Made by a program: the position numbers and the translations under genes
Notes under the pieces: model-generated
What the model was told of the DNA's origin: nothing
What the model saw: only the letters and a program-made list of their open reading frames with translations
The model's database searches: none
Shown here: piece after piece, positions 1 to 8,950 of the stretch
How the letters are laid out: each line of letters begins with the position of its first letter
How positions within the stretch are numbered: the stretch's first letter is position 1
Source of the DNA: Bacteriovoracaceae bacterium UBA6153
Lineage (GTDB): Bacteria > Bdellovibrionota > Bacteriovoracia > Bacteriovoracales > Bacteriovoracaceae
NCBI GenBank assembly: GCA_002428265.1
Contig: DIUR01000001.1
Location: 260,766-324,765 of the forward strand
Length of the DNA: 64,000 nucleotides
Direction of reading: 5' to 3'

Positions 1-245
1 CAATGATAGAAGCGGGAATTTTAGAAAATGATGTTTTAGTTTGTCGCTCAACCAAAGAAGCACGTAACGGCCAGATCGTCGTTGCCGTGGTTAACGGTGA
101 AGCTACAGTTAAAACCTTCTCTCAACAAAAGAAAACAATAGAGCTTCTTCCTGCCAATAAAAACTACTCACCTATCATCGTCGATGAAACAGTTGAAGAT
201 TTTAAAATCGTAGGAAATCTAGTTGGTCTTCTTCGATCTTATTAA
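1..245 (+). CDS. LexA/UmuD-like S24 peptidase, C-terminal part (5' truncated by window)
   Basis: The window opens inside this gene. The visible 80 residues match the C-terminal self-cleavage domain of the LexA/UmuD (S24) family: a (S)-M-I-E-A-G-I start equivalent to the nucleophile Ser-Met motif (only the last two bases of the Ser codon are inside the window), a G-E-A-T-V-K segment holding the general-base Lys (about visible residue 37), and a final I-V-G-N-L-V-G strand. Family members autocleave when bound to RecA filaments. The gene lies 25 bp upstream of DNA polymerase IV in the same direction, which favours a UmuD-like mutagenesis partner or an SOS repressor. The DNA-binding half, if present, is outside the window, so the two cannot be told apart. 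Confidence 0.8.
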   Translation, partial: MIEAGILENDVLVCRSTKEARNGQIVVAVVNGEATVKTFSQQKKTIELLPANKNYSPIIVDETVEDFKIVGNLVGLLRSY

Positions 246-270
246 TTAACTAAACGGCATTAACAATTTT

Positions 271-1368
271 ATGCAGAAAAAGATAATCCATGTTGATATG
301 GACTGCTTCTACGCGCAAGTGGAGATGCGAGATCGTCCAGAACTCACGAATGTTCCGCTGGCAATCGGTGGATTACCTGGAACACGAAGTGTTCTTTGCA
401 CGAGTAACTATATTGCTCGCAAGTTCGGCGTAAAATCGGCAATGCCAACTGACTATGCTGTCAGGCTTTGCCCAAAGCTAGTTGTACTGCCTCCTGATTT
501 TAGAAAATATAAAAAGGCCTCGGAAATTATCCAGAGTATTTTTTCAAGATACTCTGACACAGTTGAAACAGTCTCTCTTGATGAAGCTTATCTCGACGTC
601 TCTGGTGCTATAAGTGCGACAGATATTGGAAAAAGAATTAAGGCAGACATTTTTAAAGAGACAGGTCTCACCGCTTCAGTAGGAATTGCTCCTAATAAGT
701 TTTTGGCAAAAATTGCCAGCGACTGGAAAAAACCTAATGGGCTTTTTGTGATTAAACCTCATGAAGTAGAAAAATTTGTAAAAGATTTACCGGTTAAATT
801 AATTCCTGGAGTCGGAAAAAAAGGACTTCAGCATTTAGAAAGTCTAGGCATTAAAACTTGCAATGATATAAGACAATACCCTCCAGAAGTTTTGGCCTTA
901 AGTTTTGGCAAGTTTAGCCTGGACCTCTTCTATTATGCTAAAGGCATTGATGAGCGCGAAGTGGTCAGTGAATGGGAGAGAAAATCTCTCAGTGTCGAAA
1001 ATACTTTTTTACAAGACATGACAGATCCTGAAGAGATGAAGCAATATCTTCAAGAACTCTTAATGGAAATGAAAGATCGTGTCGGACGCCACTTGGAAGA
1101 TGAGCCACATAAGAAAATAAAAAAAATCTTTGTTAAAGTTAAATACAATGACTTCAAACAATCTACCTCCGAAGAGACTATAATCCCCTTCGAATACGAA
1201 GATAGTCTCTTCGACCAGGTGGCCAATATTAACAACTATTACCGCCTCTTAAACGTCAGCCTTACGAAAAAAACTTGCCCTGTACGTCTCCTGGGAGTTG
1301 GAGTAAGATTCTTAACAGGTGAAGAGTCTGACCCTATTCAGCTTAGCCTCTTTCCTCTTTGTGCATAA
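271..1368 (+). CDS. dinB: DNA polymerase IV (Y-family translesion polymerase)
   Basis: A Y-family polymerase of 365 residues, close to the usual DinB length (about 350). The N-terminal I-H-V-D-M-D-C-F-Y-A motif carries the first catalytic Asp and the steric-gate-type aromatic residue; S-L-D-E-A-Y-L-D near residue 103 carries the second acidic pair. A thumb with P-G-V-G helix-hairpin-helix motif follows, then the little-finger domain. The C-terminus contains Q-L-S-L-F, a good match to the beta-clamp binding motif QLxLF. It follows the S24-family gene by 25 bp, so the two are likely co-transcribed and damage-inducible. DinB is preferred over UmuC because of the length and the VDMDCF context. 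Confidence 0.95.
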   Translation: MQKKIIHVDMDCFYAQVEMRDRPELTNVPLAIGGLPGTRSVLCTSNYIARKFGVKSAMPTDYAVRLCPKLVVLPPDFRKYKKASEIIQSIFSRYSDTVETVSLDEAYLDVSGAISATDIGKRIKADIFKETGLTASVGIAPNKFLAKIASDWKKPNGLFVIKPHEVEKFVKDLPVKLIPGVGKKGLQHLESLGIKTCNDIRQYPPEVLALSFGKFSLDLFYYAKGIDEREVVSEWERKSLSVENTFLQDMTDPEEMKQYLQELLMEMKDRVGRHLEDEPHKKIKKIFVKVKYNDFKQSTSEETIIPFEYEDSLFDQVANINNYYRLLNVSLTKKTCPVRLLGVGVRFLTGEESDPIQLSLFPLCA

Positions 1369-1397
1369 GCACTAAAAAATATTATCCTGACGGCACT

Positions 1398-3458
1398 ATG
1401 AACTCTTTTTCACTAAAAGATTACATGCAAACTTTTTCTGAGAACTCAGTTCCCGGCAGTCATATATTTTACCGTGAAGGAAGTAATGTTTTTTCGTATT
1501 TCCATTTAATTGATGATTCAAAAAAACTCGTCAGTTTTTTTGATGACCTAAATGATGAATATATTTTATTACAGTTTCATTCTTCGTATCAGCTCTTTGC
1601 TCACTTACTAGCGGGACTTCATTCAAAGAAGAAATTTTTAATTGTCTCTCCAAAAGAGCCTCTTTCAGCTCTTGAGCACTACAAACTCCATTTTCCTTTT
1701 ACCAAAATTATTAAAGACCATGATTTTTCTTCACTTAAAACTCCTGGTCTTTTAAAAGATGTACCGATGGATCAGACGGTTTTTAATATTTTAAGCTCAG
1801 GATCAACAGGGCCCGCTAAAAGCATTCCTCTGTCACTTCAAAACATTTATCAGTCTAGTAAGAGCATTATTGATTTTTTTGAAATGAACGCCTCGCACAC
1901 GACGCTAATGAATCTGCCTCACAATCATATTGGGGGGTTGATGATTTTATGGAGAGCTTTCTTTAGTTATGGATGTGTGACAAAAAACACTGAAGATAAA
2001 TTTCAATTTATCTCTCTCGTGCCTCTTCAATTAAAGAGAATGTTTGAGAGTGCAAGTGACATTAAAAAATTGCAAGAATGCCGTGCTGTTTTAATTGGCG
2101 GTGCTCCTTTTCTAGAAGATCTAAAAGAAAAAGCAAAGCAGTTAAACATTTCAACTTATGAAACCTATGGGATGAGTGAGACGTCTTCTCTTGTTATGTT
2201 GAATGGAGTTCCTCTTGAAGGCCAGAGTATAAAGCTTGATGAGAATAACCATTTTCTGATCAAAGGAAAAACGATCTCTTCTATTATGCCACTGGATGAT
2301 CAAGGATTTTATCATACAAAAGATGTGGGACTTCAAAAGGCAGATGGGTCTTTTTCTTTTGTAGAGCGCAGTGATTTACTGTTTAAAAGTGCCGGAGAAA
2401 TGATTGACCCACTTAAGCTTGAGGCCATCATCAAAAAACACCCAGCTATAAAAAATGCTGTGGTTGTTAGTGTTCCTCATAACGAATGGACCAATGCTGC
2501 GACTTTAGTTTATCAAACGGATGATAAAAACTTAACCAACGAATCTTTGAAAGATTATTTAAAACAGGAATTGCACCCTCATTTAATTCCTAAGTATTTC
2601 CTTATCGCTCCTGAATCTTTAATGAACTCAGAGATGAAGCCTAAAAGATTTGAAATTAAAAATTTTGCCCTTAAAGAAGTTTTTAAGGATAAGTTGCATT
2701 ATTTATATATCCCGCAAAACAACGCTACAAAACTGATGGTTTATTTTCATGGTTTCATGGAAGACCACACTGACATGATTGCATTGATGGACAATCATCA
2801 CGGATTTAATCATTTGTTTATCGACCTTCCTGGACACGGAAAATCCCTCATTAAAAACTCTCCTTCAAGACAAGATATTTTTTCAAACCTTGAGTATTTA
2901 ATCAAAGCGCTTCAAAACCATAACGAACTTTATTTTTATGGTTATTCAATGGGCGGCAGAGTTGCACTGGAACTTATCAGTAGAGGCCTAAGACCTGTTC
3001 TGTGTTTTGTTGAATCAGCTTCTTTTGGATTGTCATCTCTTGACGAAAAAACATCCAGACAAAATCAGGATGCACATCTTTTTGATAATTTTGAAAACCA
3101 TTCGATTTTTTTTGATAAGTGGTACTCTAATCCTTTATTTGGAAATTATCGCAATCACCCACACTATAAATCAGACATTGAAAAAAAATCTTCTCACTCC
3201 TACCTTGAATGGCAGAAATCGCTGGAGTTTTTATCTCCGGGTGCAGCTCCTTCATTGTTAAAAGAAAATATTCATGATCTAGGAAATCAAAAGATCGTAG
3301 GAATTTTTGGAAGTAATGATGAAAAATACAAAAAACACTTTCAAGAAATAAAAAACGATTTAGTGAATCTAGTATTAGTAGAAATAGAAAATGCCGCCCA
3401 CAATCCTCATAAGACTCACTTAAGTGAAGTCAAAAATATTATCTCACGCTTTATTTAA
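1398..3458 (+). CDS. MenE-MenH fusion (O-succinylbenzoate-CoA ligase + SHCHC synthase-like hydrolase)
   Basis: Two enzyme domains in one 686-residue frame. Residues about 1-420 are an ANL-family acyl-CoA synthetase: S-S-G-S-T-G-P-A-K phosphate-binding loop near 132, L-P-H-N-H-I-G-G near 170 (MenE-like), Y-G-M-S-E-T near 256 and a C-terminal Lys in K-P-K-R-F. Residues about 440-686 are an alpha/beta hydrolase with H-G-F near 449, the D-L-P-G-H-G-K-S loop, nucleophile elbow G-Y-S-M-G-G-R near 515 and catalytic His in A-A-H-N-P-H near 666, as in MenH. Both act in menaquinone synthesis. An ATG at 1398 is taken; an in-frame TTG at 1359 would overlap dinB. No other men gene is in the window, so the substrate is inferred. 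Confidence 0.75.
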   Translation: MNSFSLKDYMQTFSENSVPGSHIFYREGSNVFSYFHLIDDSKKLVSFFDDLNDEYILLQFHSSYQLFAHLLAGLHSKKKFLIVSPKEPLSALEHYKLHFPFTKIIKDHDFSSLKTPGLLKDVPMDQTVFNILSSGSTGPAKSIPLSLQNIYQSSKSIIDFFEMNASHTTLMNLPHNHIGGLMILWRAFFSYGCVTKNTEDKFQFISLVPLQLKRMFESASDIKKLQECRAVLIGGAPFLEDLKEKAKQLNISTYETYGMSETSSLVMLNGVPLEGQSIKLDENNHFLIKGKTISSIMPLDDQGFYHTKDVGLQKADGSFSFVERSDLLFKSAGEMIDPLKLEAIIKKHPAIKNAVVVSVPHNEWTNAATLVYQTDDKNLTNESLKDYLKQELHPHLIPKYFLIAPESLMNSEMKPKRFEIKNFALKEVFKDKLHYLYIPQNNATKLMVYFHGFMEDHTDMIALMDNHHGFNHLFIDLPGHGKSLIKNSPSRQDIFSNLEYLIKALQNHNELYFYGYSMGGRVALELISRGLRPVLCFVESASFGLSSLDEKTSRQNQDAHLFDNFENHSIFFDKWYSNPLFGNYRNHPHYKSDIEKKSSHSYLEWQKSLEFLSPGAAPSLLKENIHDLGNQKIVGIFGSNDEKYKKHFQEIKNDLVNLVLVEIENAAHNPHKTHLSEVKNIISRFI

Positions 3459-3806
3459 TTTTATCTTTAAGGTTCTTAGCTCAGTGATGAGCTGATCGAC
3501 TTGATCTTCTAGCTCTAAATACAACTCCTGCGCTTTTTCATAAGAGTCGCTATTGCCTTTTGCAAACTCTTCTAGTTCAAGACATAAGTCATAAGCAAGT
3601 GAAGCAAAGAACCCACTCATAATACCTTTAAAGGTGTGTGCTTTAATGACAAGCTCAGCTCTGCCGTGATTCTTTATCGCGGCCGCAATCCCCTCCAAAA
3701 GCCTCATATGGCCTTCTTCGAATGCTGTGATCATATCCAGTAGTATTTCTTCATCACCTAAGAAATGAAGTGCGAGTCTGTCGTATTGAAATGTTTTAAA
3801 GCTCAT
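3444..3806 (-). CDS. Hpt domain phosphotransfer protein
   Basis: A 120-residue, mostly helical protein with the Hpt signature A-H-T-F-K-G-I-M-S-G-F-F-A, placing the phosphoacceptor at His57. Members relay phosphate between hybrid histidine kinases and response regulators in the cytoplasm. It is an orphan: the nearest kinase-like gene (7607) is degenerate and no receiver domain is in the window. Its 3' end overlaps the 3' end of the convergent MenE-MenH gene by 15 bp. The His is intact, so phosphotransfer is plausible, but partners are unknown. Confidence 0.8.
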   Translation of the reverse strand: MSFKTFQYDRLALHFLGDEEILLDMITAFEEGHMRLLEGIAAAIKNHGRAELVIKAHTFKGIMSGFFASLAYDLCLELEEFAKGNSDSYEKAQELYLELEDQVDQLITELRTLKIKLNKA

Positions 3807-3876
3807 AAGAGTCTATTATAACTCAATAAATTTTAGTGTCTAAAGAAAAGTGCAAAACCAACCGATAAGATCAAGT

Positions 3877-4194
3877 ATGAGTAATGGAATTAAAAGCGTA
3901 GAGTTCTTAAGAGGTTTTTATAAGGCCCAAGCTGGAGCAAATACCAGTAAGGAAGATATCCGCGAGCTTAGAGAAATTAAGAATGAACTCAAAGTCAGCA
4001 ATGATTTAAAGGCCATTGAGCTCAACAACGAAGTGCTCACTCACTCTCCTTATTTCACAGATCAGTCTTATTATAACAAAGAAAAAATTTATAATTCAGA
4101 AAGAGAGACTGATTGGAAAAATGTCAGGTCTGAAGAAGAGAATTTAAAAGCTGCTTTGGCGCTACGGACGATGAAGAGATTGAATATTTTATAA
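3877..4194 (+). CDS. Small hypothetical protein
   Basis: About 105 residues, charged, with no signal peptide or membrane segment; I do not recognise a family. The ATG at 3877 is chosen; an in-frame GTG at 3850 would add nine residues, and neither has a strong Shine-Dalgarno sequence. It is divergent from the Hpt gene and is followed at once by a strong hairpin terminator, which supports it being a real monocistronic unit. Confidence 0.55.
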   Translation: MSNGIKSVEFLRGFYKAQAGANTSKEDIRELREIKNELKVSNDLKAIELNNEVLTHSPYFTDQSYYNKEKIYNSERETDWKNVRSEEENLKAALALRTMKRLNIL

Positions 4195-4195
4195 A

Positions 4196-4226
4196 AAAAA
4201 AGGCCGCTTAAGCGGCCTTTTTTATT
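4196..4226. terminator. Bidirectional rho-independent terminator
   Basis: Perfect inverted repeat AGGCCGCTTAAGCGGCCT (4201-4218), preceded by an A-run and followed by a T-run. It lies between the plus-strand hypothetical gene and the minus-strand gene ending at 4239, so it can serve both. Confidence 0.9.
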
Positions 4227-4238
4227 TTAAAAATCTTT

Positions 4239-4967
4239 TTACTTTTTCTTTTTCTTTCTTGCCTTAATTAAGAAGAAAGCAATAGCTGCAACAACTAGTA
4301 ACCCAATCAGAGTTGTCGTTGTTGTGTCATCTCCATCTCCCTTACCTTTCTTTTGCATTCCGATATCAGCAACTGTTCCTGAATCTGGAATATAAGTTCC
4401 ATCACCAATCAAGTCACCTTCCTGACCTTTTGGTTTCCATGTTCCACCAGCTGCAACTTTTTGATCAAAAACTTTCAACGTAGCAATAATTTTTTCAAAA
4501 ATATCCTGATAAGAATCATAGTGATCTTTTGCAACTGAGAAAGTTACAGCAATTCCTAATGAGTCTTTTACAGTTGCAAGGTATCTCGTATAGAAGCCTG
4601 GAACTTCAGAAGCTAAGTGAAGTGAATCAACCCATCTTTGTCCGTTGATTTCTCTAACGGCCACAGACTTTGCTTCAGACACTTGAGTCTTTCCACCTGG
4701 AAGGCTGAAAGTTTTTGGTGCTTTTAAATAGGCCTGGTATAAATCGAGAGAGTCATTAGCTCCACGATACTTCGCTGCCAAAATAATGATGGCCTCTTTT
4801 TTTCTGTCTTTGTTATCACTCTGACAAACCCACTCAGATCCCTCTAGAGCACACTCCCATCCGTTAGGAAGTTCGAACTCAGCAAACTGGCTGGTAAATG
4901 TTTTAGCAAAAACACTGGTAGTTGATAGAATCGCCATAGCGATCAATAAAATGCGAAAATTTCTCAT
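4239..4967 (-). CDS. Exported hypothetical protein with C-terminal membrane anchor
   Basis: 242 residues. The N-terminus is a clear signal peptide ending in V-F-A, followed by a domain of about 165 residues with aromatic and Gly residues and two Cys near 39 and 48 that could form a disulfide. A Gly/Asp/Thr-rich linker follows, then one hydrophobic segment (about residues 219-235) and a terminal Lys-rich tail. This is the layout of an envelope protein with its main domain outside the cytoplasm and its C-terminus fixed in the inner membrane. The tail resembles some surface-sorting signals, but I see no specific motif. Function unknown. Confidence 0.65.
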   Translation of the reverse strand: MRNFRILLIAMAILSTTSVFAKTFTSQFAEFELPNGWECALEGSEWVCQSDNKDRKKEAIIILAAKYRGANDSLDLYQAYLKAPKTFSLPGGKTQVSEAKSVAVREINGQRWVDSLHLASEVPGFYTRYLATVKDSLGIAVTFSVAKDHYDSYQDIFEKIIATLKVFDQKVAAGGTWKPKGQEGDLIGDGTYIPDSGTVADIGMQKKGKGDGDDTTTTTLIGLLVVAAIAFFLIKARKKKKK

Positions 4968-5051
4968 GCCATTTCCTCTAAAGAAGAAAAATCTAATAAT
5001 AATAGTTTAATTTTACACCAAGCTGTCTAAATTTAAAGGGTTAATTTCTTC

Positions 5052-6230
5052 CTAATACCCTCTGGCCGCAAAACCAGGCTTGATTTCAATCTCTTTGTAC
5101 TTTTTTAAGAGCTTTATGACCGACCAATCTGCCCCGACATCGTACGCGACCCCGGAAGCCACCAGCACATTACCGCCAAAATAATCTGTCTGATAGATAT
5201 CAAACTTCATTCCTTTCTCTACGTCCGTAGAGAGGCCCTGATCTATACGTATGAAGTTCCCTCTGGCCGATACCTTTAAAACAGACCCATCAACATGGTA
5301 CTCTTTGAAAGCATCAATCTTAACGGACTCAGCAGTGACTCCATCAGAGTTCCATCCGACAGTCAGCATTCCTGCATTTCCTCTATCAGTCGAGACACCT
5401 TTGACGATGGTCTGGCCTCTTACACCAATAATGAATTTGCTGAAAGCATAGTTTGCTCCAACATAAGGAGCAATCACTTCTCTGTTAATGCTATGAAAAA
5501 GTCTTGAAGCACCTACTGATTGAGGTGGCTTTAACAATGGCGTGTCTCCGAACTCATCTTTTTTAAGAGAGTAAATTCCTTCTACGCCGGCAAACAATCC
5601 GAGCTTAGAAAACGTGTACATCCCTTCAAGTTTATAATTGAGTTCTGCGCTTAAATTGTTAGCAGGAGAACTGTAACCAAATTTTGCATCAATCTTAAAT
5701 GGATTGCCCACGTAAGTATAATAGACATCTACACCGTACTCACTTCCAGCATCACCTAAAATAATTTCTTCAGTCGGCACTTGCACAGTAGCATCGTAAG
5801 AGGCATTGCTATAGAGAGTCTGTCTATAATGGGCGCCAATCGCCCAACGAGATTTCTCCATTTGTGGAAAGCCGTACTTTATCTCAACACCCAATGACTC
5901 AGGCCCTGAATTGCTCGCCGAGACATTGTTGGCCGTCGAAGTGACACTTCTAAATCTTCCCATACCTGTGACTTCAAGATTTCTAGAGAGTCCATAAGAC
6001 ACACTGAAATCCACATTGATCATCTGGTACTCATCACCATCTGCCATTTCTTGCTCAACGCCTTCGTAATCATAATACGAAGTCGTCTGAAACATTGAGG
6101 CACTAGAGTTTACAGAATACGCTTTGGCATTTAGTAACTCAGCTCCACCTCTATGGGCAGCGGCCATGGCGTTCGAAGAAAAAGCTGATAGACAAAGAAG
6201 ACTTAAAAAAATTTTATGCATACATTTCAT
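5052..6230 (-). CDS. Predicted outer-membrane beta-barrel protein
   Basis: About 392 residues. The start at 6230 begins a good signal peptide (M-K-C-M-H-K-I-F, ending in A-M-A); an upstream in-frame start would lie deep inside the neighbouring gene. The body alternates polar and aromatic residues in many short strands, typical of a transmembrane barrel. The last 65 residues form a separate small domain with the pattern G-M-K-F-D-I-Y-Q-T-D, reminiscent of the small C-terminal beta domains of envelope proteins such as FlgT. Its start overlaps the 3' end of the 2H-phosphoesterase-like gene by 17 bp, implying co-transcription. Confidence 0.6.
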   Translation of the reverse strand: MKCMHKIFLSLLCLSAFSSNAMAAAHRGGAELLNAKAYSVNSSASMFQTTSYYDYEGVEQEMADGDEYQMINVDFSVSYGLSRNLEVTGMGRFRSVTSTANNVSASNSGPESLGVEIKYGFPQMEKSRWAIGAHYRQTLYSNASYDATVQVPTEEIILGDAGSEYGVDVYYTYVGNPFKIDAKFGYSSPANNLSAELNYKLEGMYTFSKLGLFAGVEGIYSLKKDEFGDTPLLKPPQSVGASRLFHSINREVIAPYVGANYAFSKFIIGVRGQTIVKGVSTDRGNAGMLTVGWNSDGVTAESVKIDAFKEYHVDGSVLKVSARGNFIRIDQGLSTDVEKGMKFDIYQTDYFGGNVLVASGVAYDVGADWSVIKLLKKYKEIEIKPGFAARGY

Positions 6231-6810
6231 ACTTGATCTGATTATGGTTTCGAAGATCGAAATCATAAAGGTTAAACTTGTTAGACCATTCCTTGGGTGT
6301 CTTTTCAAAAAGAACAACACTCATGGCCTCCATAACAAAAGGAGAAGAGAACTCTAGCTTGGCCTTTTCAATCGCCGATTCAAGCATTATGCTTTGGTCG
6401 AATCTTCCGATTGGAAGGAGCGGCTTCAAGTCACTTTTAGTCTTCTGAAATTTTACCCCATAATCTTTCAGAAAAAAATAGAGCGATTCTTGACAGTGTA
6501 GAATGTCGGGAGAAATGATGGGAGTGAGAGACAATGGGCCCTTTTTGCCCATCCCAAAGGTCATTCCATTAAACTCTATTTGAGAAATCTCAGTCAGACC
6601 GTACAAATGGCCTTCGAGAAGCTCAGTCAGCTCTTCAATAAAGTTTTTTTCTTCTTCTCTATTTTTAAACTCAACACTAAAGGGGGGTAAAATAGTCAAC
6701 TGCAATCGATGGTTGAGTGCGTACTTAGAGTCAAATCTTTGCCTGAAAGACTCGATAGCATGATGATGGGTAGAGCTTGGATCGAACGTTAAACCGATAA
6801 AGTATTCCAT
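6214..6810 (-). CDS. Degenerate 2H-phosphoesterase (2'-5' RNA ligase-like) protein
   Basis: 198 residues with the fold signature of the LigT/2H superfamily: L-Q-L-T-I-L-P-P-F near residue 37 and P-L-L-P-I-G-R-F near 130. In active members both motifs are H-x-T/S. Here the first His is Gln and the second is Leu, with Pro at the Thr/Ser position, so the catalytic pair is missing. It may bind RNA or nucleotides without cleaving them. The ATG at 6810 has AAGGAG at good spacing; the GTG two codons upstream sits too close to that site. Downstream it overlaps the barrel protein gene. Confidence 0.6.
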   Translation of the reverse strand: MEYFIGLTFDPSSTHHHAIESFRQRFDSKYALNHRLQLTILPPFSVEFKNREEEKNFIEELTELLEGHLYGLTEISQIEFNGMTFGMGKKGPLSLTPIISPDILHCQESLYFFLKDYGVKFQKTKSDLKPLLPIGRFDQSIMLESAIEKAKLEFSSPFVMEAMSVVLFEKTPKEWSNKFNLYDFDLRNHNQIKYEMYA

Positions 6811-6878
6811 GCTCACTCCTTCTTGGATTGAATCGCTTATCTATAAGCATAAAAAGGAATTAGGTTTGAAGCAAGTAA

Positions 6879-7607
6879 TTATGCAGGAATTTTGTCGGAT
6901 ATCTTCTGACTTCTAGGATTTTTAACGGGAAGGAAAATCTTATTTATCCAGTGGTTGTCTTTAATCTCGAATGAAAAATGACCTCCATTATCTTCGGCCA
7001 TATGATGGATTGAATCCAGTCCAAGGCTCTTAATCGGGGTTACTTTTTCGTTAAGAATTACCTGCGCTAAATACTCGGATGAATGATCACCTTTTCTTAC
7101 GTTCATAACATTTTTAGTTTCAATTTTAAGGCCAGCATAACTGCACATAAAAAGAAAATCTACATGTGTGCAATGTGATTCAGAAATATTTTTTATCAGG
7201 TTGTTCATGATTCGATAAAAGCTTGGGTAATGAATGAGGTCATCATCGCTTGCTGTGATTTCGAAAACAGTCTTTACCTCAACATTCAATAAATAAGTCT
7301 GGCAAAGATGTCCAAAGGCAAGTTTAGCGTAACTAAAAGGTACCCAATCATAAGTCTGAACAAGATTTTTATGTTTAAAATTGTAGTGATCGCGAATCAG
7401 ACTCTGGAGAGTCTTAATCTCTTTTTCCATCATCATAACTTCGGATTGATCAATATCTTTTCCACTCATCATTTTTGAGTTCAGAAATAAAAGTAGCCCA
7501 TGAGTTTGATTGATTAAATCATGAAAGAACAACTGCTCCTTTAAATCCTTTGGATCTTCAAGGTTATTTTCTTTTGATGATGATTGTTTCTTTTTAAATG
7601 AAAACAC
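6879..7607 (-). CDS. Histidine-kinase-like protein (degenerate)
   Basis: About 242 residues, no membrane segment. F-F-H-D-L-I-N-Q near the N-terminus looks like the H-box of a dimerisation/phosphotransfer helix. A later N-L-I-K-N-I segment resembles the N-box of the HATPase domain and S-L-G-L-D-S-I the G2 region, but a recognisable D-x-G-x-G G1 box is missing. It may be a phosphotransferase or pseudokinase. GTG at 7607 has a GAGGG about six bases upstream; GTG at 7619 is the alternative. The start region lies inside the hairpin that ends the eno transcript. Confidence 0.5.
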   Translation of the reverse strand: MFSFKKKQSSSKENNLEDPKDLKEQLFFHDLINQTHGLLLFLNSKMMSGKDIDQSEVMMMEKEIKTLQSLIRDHYNFKHKNLVQTYDWVPFSYAKLAFGHLCQTYLLNVEVKTVFEITASDDDLIHYPSFYRIMNNLIKNISESHCTHVDFLFMCSYAGLKIETKNVMNVRKGDHSSEYLAQVILNEKVTPIKSLGLDSIHHMAEDNGGHFSFEIKDNHWINKIFLPVKNPRSQKISDKIPA

Positions 7608-7609
7608 AA

Positions 7610-7649
7610 AAACCCTCACTAAACTTCAAAATCGTTTTTGTGAGGGTCT
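7610..7649 (-). terminator. Terminator-like hairpin after eno, overlapping the next gene's start
   Basis: On the minus strand GACCCTCAC and GTGAGGGTT form an 8-9 bp stem (arms at 7640-7647 and 7612-7619) with a 20-base loop, followed by a T-rich tract. It ends the eno-murI unit. The distal arm carries the GAGGG that would serve as ribosome binding site of the histidine-kinase-like gene. Confidence 0.6.
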
Positions 7650-7661
7650 TTGTGATGAATG

Positions 7662-8942
7662 CTATTTTACTGGTAGGTAAACGGCCTTATCACCTAGCTC
7701 CTCTTCAATACGAAGAAGCTGATTATATTTTTCCATACGGTCAGAGCGGCTGGCAGAACCGGTTTTAATGTGTCCAGATCCTGTCGCTACTGCAAGGTCA
7801 GCAATAAACGAGTCACCTGTTTCTCCAGAGCGATGAGAGATGATAGCTTTGTAGTTATTGTTGTATCCTAACTCCATTGCTTCAAATGTTTCAGTCATCG
7901 TTCCGATCTGGTTAACCTTAACTAAGATTGCGTTGGCCTCACCGGTTTTAATTCCCGCTTCAAAAATCTTTTTGTTCGTTACGAATAAATCGTCACCAAC
8001 TAAAACAACTTTTGATCCAAGCTCTTTTGTTAATTCAATCCAACCCTGGTGATCCCCTTCATCGAGACCATCTTCAATGGAATATATCGGATATTTTGCA
8101 TTTAAATCTGAATAGTATTTGATCATATCGGCAGTACTGAACTCTTTTCCTTGCATACTGTATTTGCCATCTTTGTAAAATTCAGAAGCTGCAGCATCCA
8201 GAGATAAAGAGATATCTACACCTGGTTTATATCCAGCGTTTGTGATCGCTTTTAAGATCAGCTCGATGGCCTCTTCATGAGACTTAAGATCTGGAGCAAA
8301 TCCACCCTCGTCGCCAACGTTAGTTGAGTAATTTGAATCAGTAAGGACTTTTTTAAGAGCGTGGAAGACTTCAACACCCGCACGAAGGTTTTCACCGAAA
8401 GATTTTTTCATGTGAGGAACAATCATAAACTCCTGGATGTCCAGATTGTTTGAAGCATGTGATCCACCATTGATGATGTTCATCAGAGGCGTTGGCATGA
8501 TGTATTTTTTGTGAGCATTTGGTGCCTTACATTTTTCGAATAAATATTCATGAAGCGCCATCTTTGAATCAAGAGCACCAGCGCGACATGCGGCCATTGA
8601 AACTCCAAGTAGAGCATTTGCTCCCAGCTTAGATTTATTTTCTGTGCCATCCATCTCTAGCATCATCGTATCGATTGCTTTTTGAGACGTTACTTCCATA
8701 CCAAGAAGTTTTGGAGCTAGGATTTCATTTACATTTTTTACAGCTTTTAAAACTGATTTCCCCACGTAATAAGCTTTATCACCATCTCTTAATTCAAGTG
8801 CTTCTTTAGATCCTGTAGAAGCTCCAGACGGAACAGCAGCTCTTCCCATGTTTCCAGCCTCAGTGAACACGTCTACTTCAACAGTCGGGTTTCCACGTGA
8901 ATCGAGAATCTGGCGTGCCTTAATCGATTTAATTTTTGACAT
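7662..8942 (-). CDS. eno: Enolase
   Basis: A full-length enolase of 426 residues (family about 430): [14 protein letters not shown] at the N-terminus, G-A-N-A-L-L-G-V-S, the S-I-E-D-G-L-D metal-ligand region, G-D-D-L-F-V-T-N, and the catalytic Lys region [10 protein letters not shown] with S-H-R-S-G-E-T. It converts 2-phosphoglycerate to phosphoenolpyruvate in the cytoplasm and is a degradosome partner in many bacteria. It follows murI by 8 bp on the same strand and is closed by a hairpin. Confidence 0.98.
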   Translation of the reverse strand: MSKIKSIKARQILDSRGNPTVEVDVFTEAGNMGRAAVPSGASTGSKEALELRDGDKAYYVGKSVLKAVKNVNEILAPKLLGMEVTSQKAIDTMMLEMDGTENKSKLGANALLGVSMAACRAGALDSKMALHEYLFEKCKAPNAHKKYIMPTPLMNIINGGSHASNNLDIQEFMIVPHMKKSFGENLRAGVEVFHALKKVLTDSNYSTNVGDEGGFAPDLKSHEEAIELILKAITNAGYKPGVDISLSLDAAASEFYKDGKYSMQGKEFSTADMIKYYSDLNAKYPIYSIEDGLDEGDHQGWIELTKELGSKVVLVGDDLFVTNKKIFEAGIKTGEANAILVKVNQIGTMTETFEAMELGYNNNYKAIISHRSGETGDSFIADLAVATGSGHIKTGSASRSDRMEKYNQLLRIEEELGDKAVYLPVK

Positions 8943-8950
8943 AAAAATCC

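Noticed and set aside
1359..1397. Upstream TTG start for the MenE-MenH gene
   Set aside because: It would overlap dinB and add 13 residues without family similarity.
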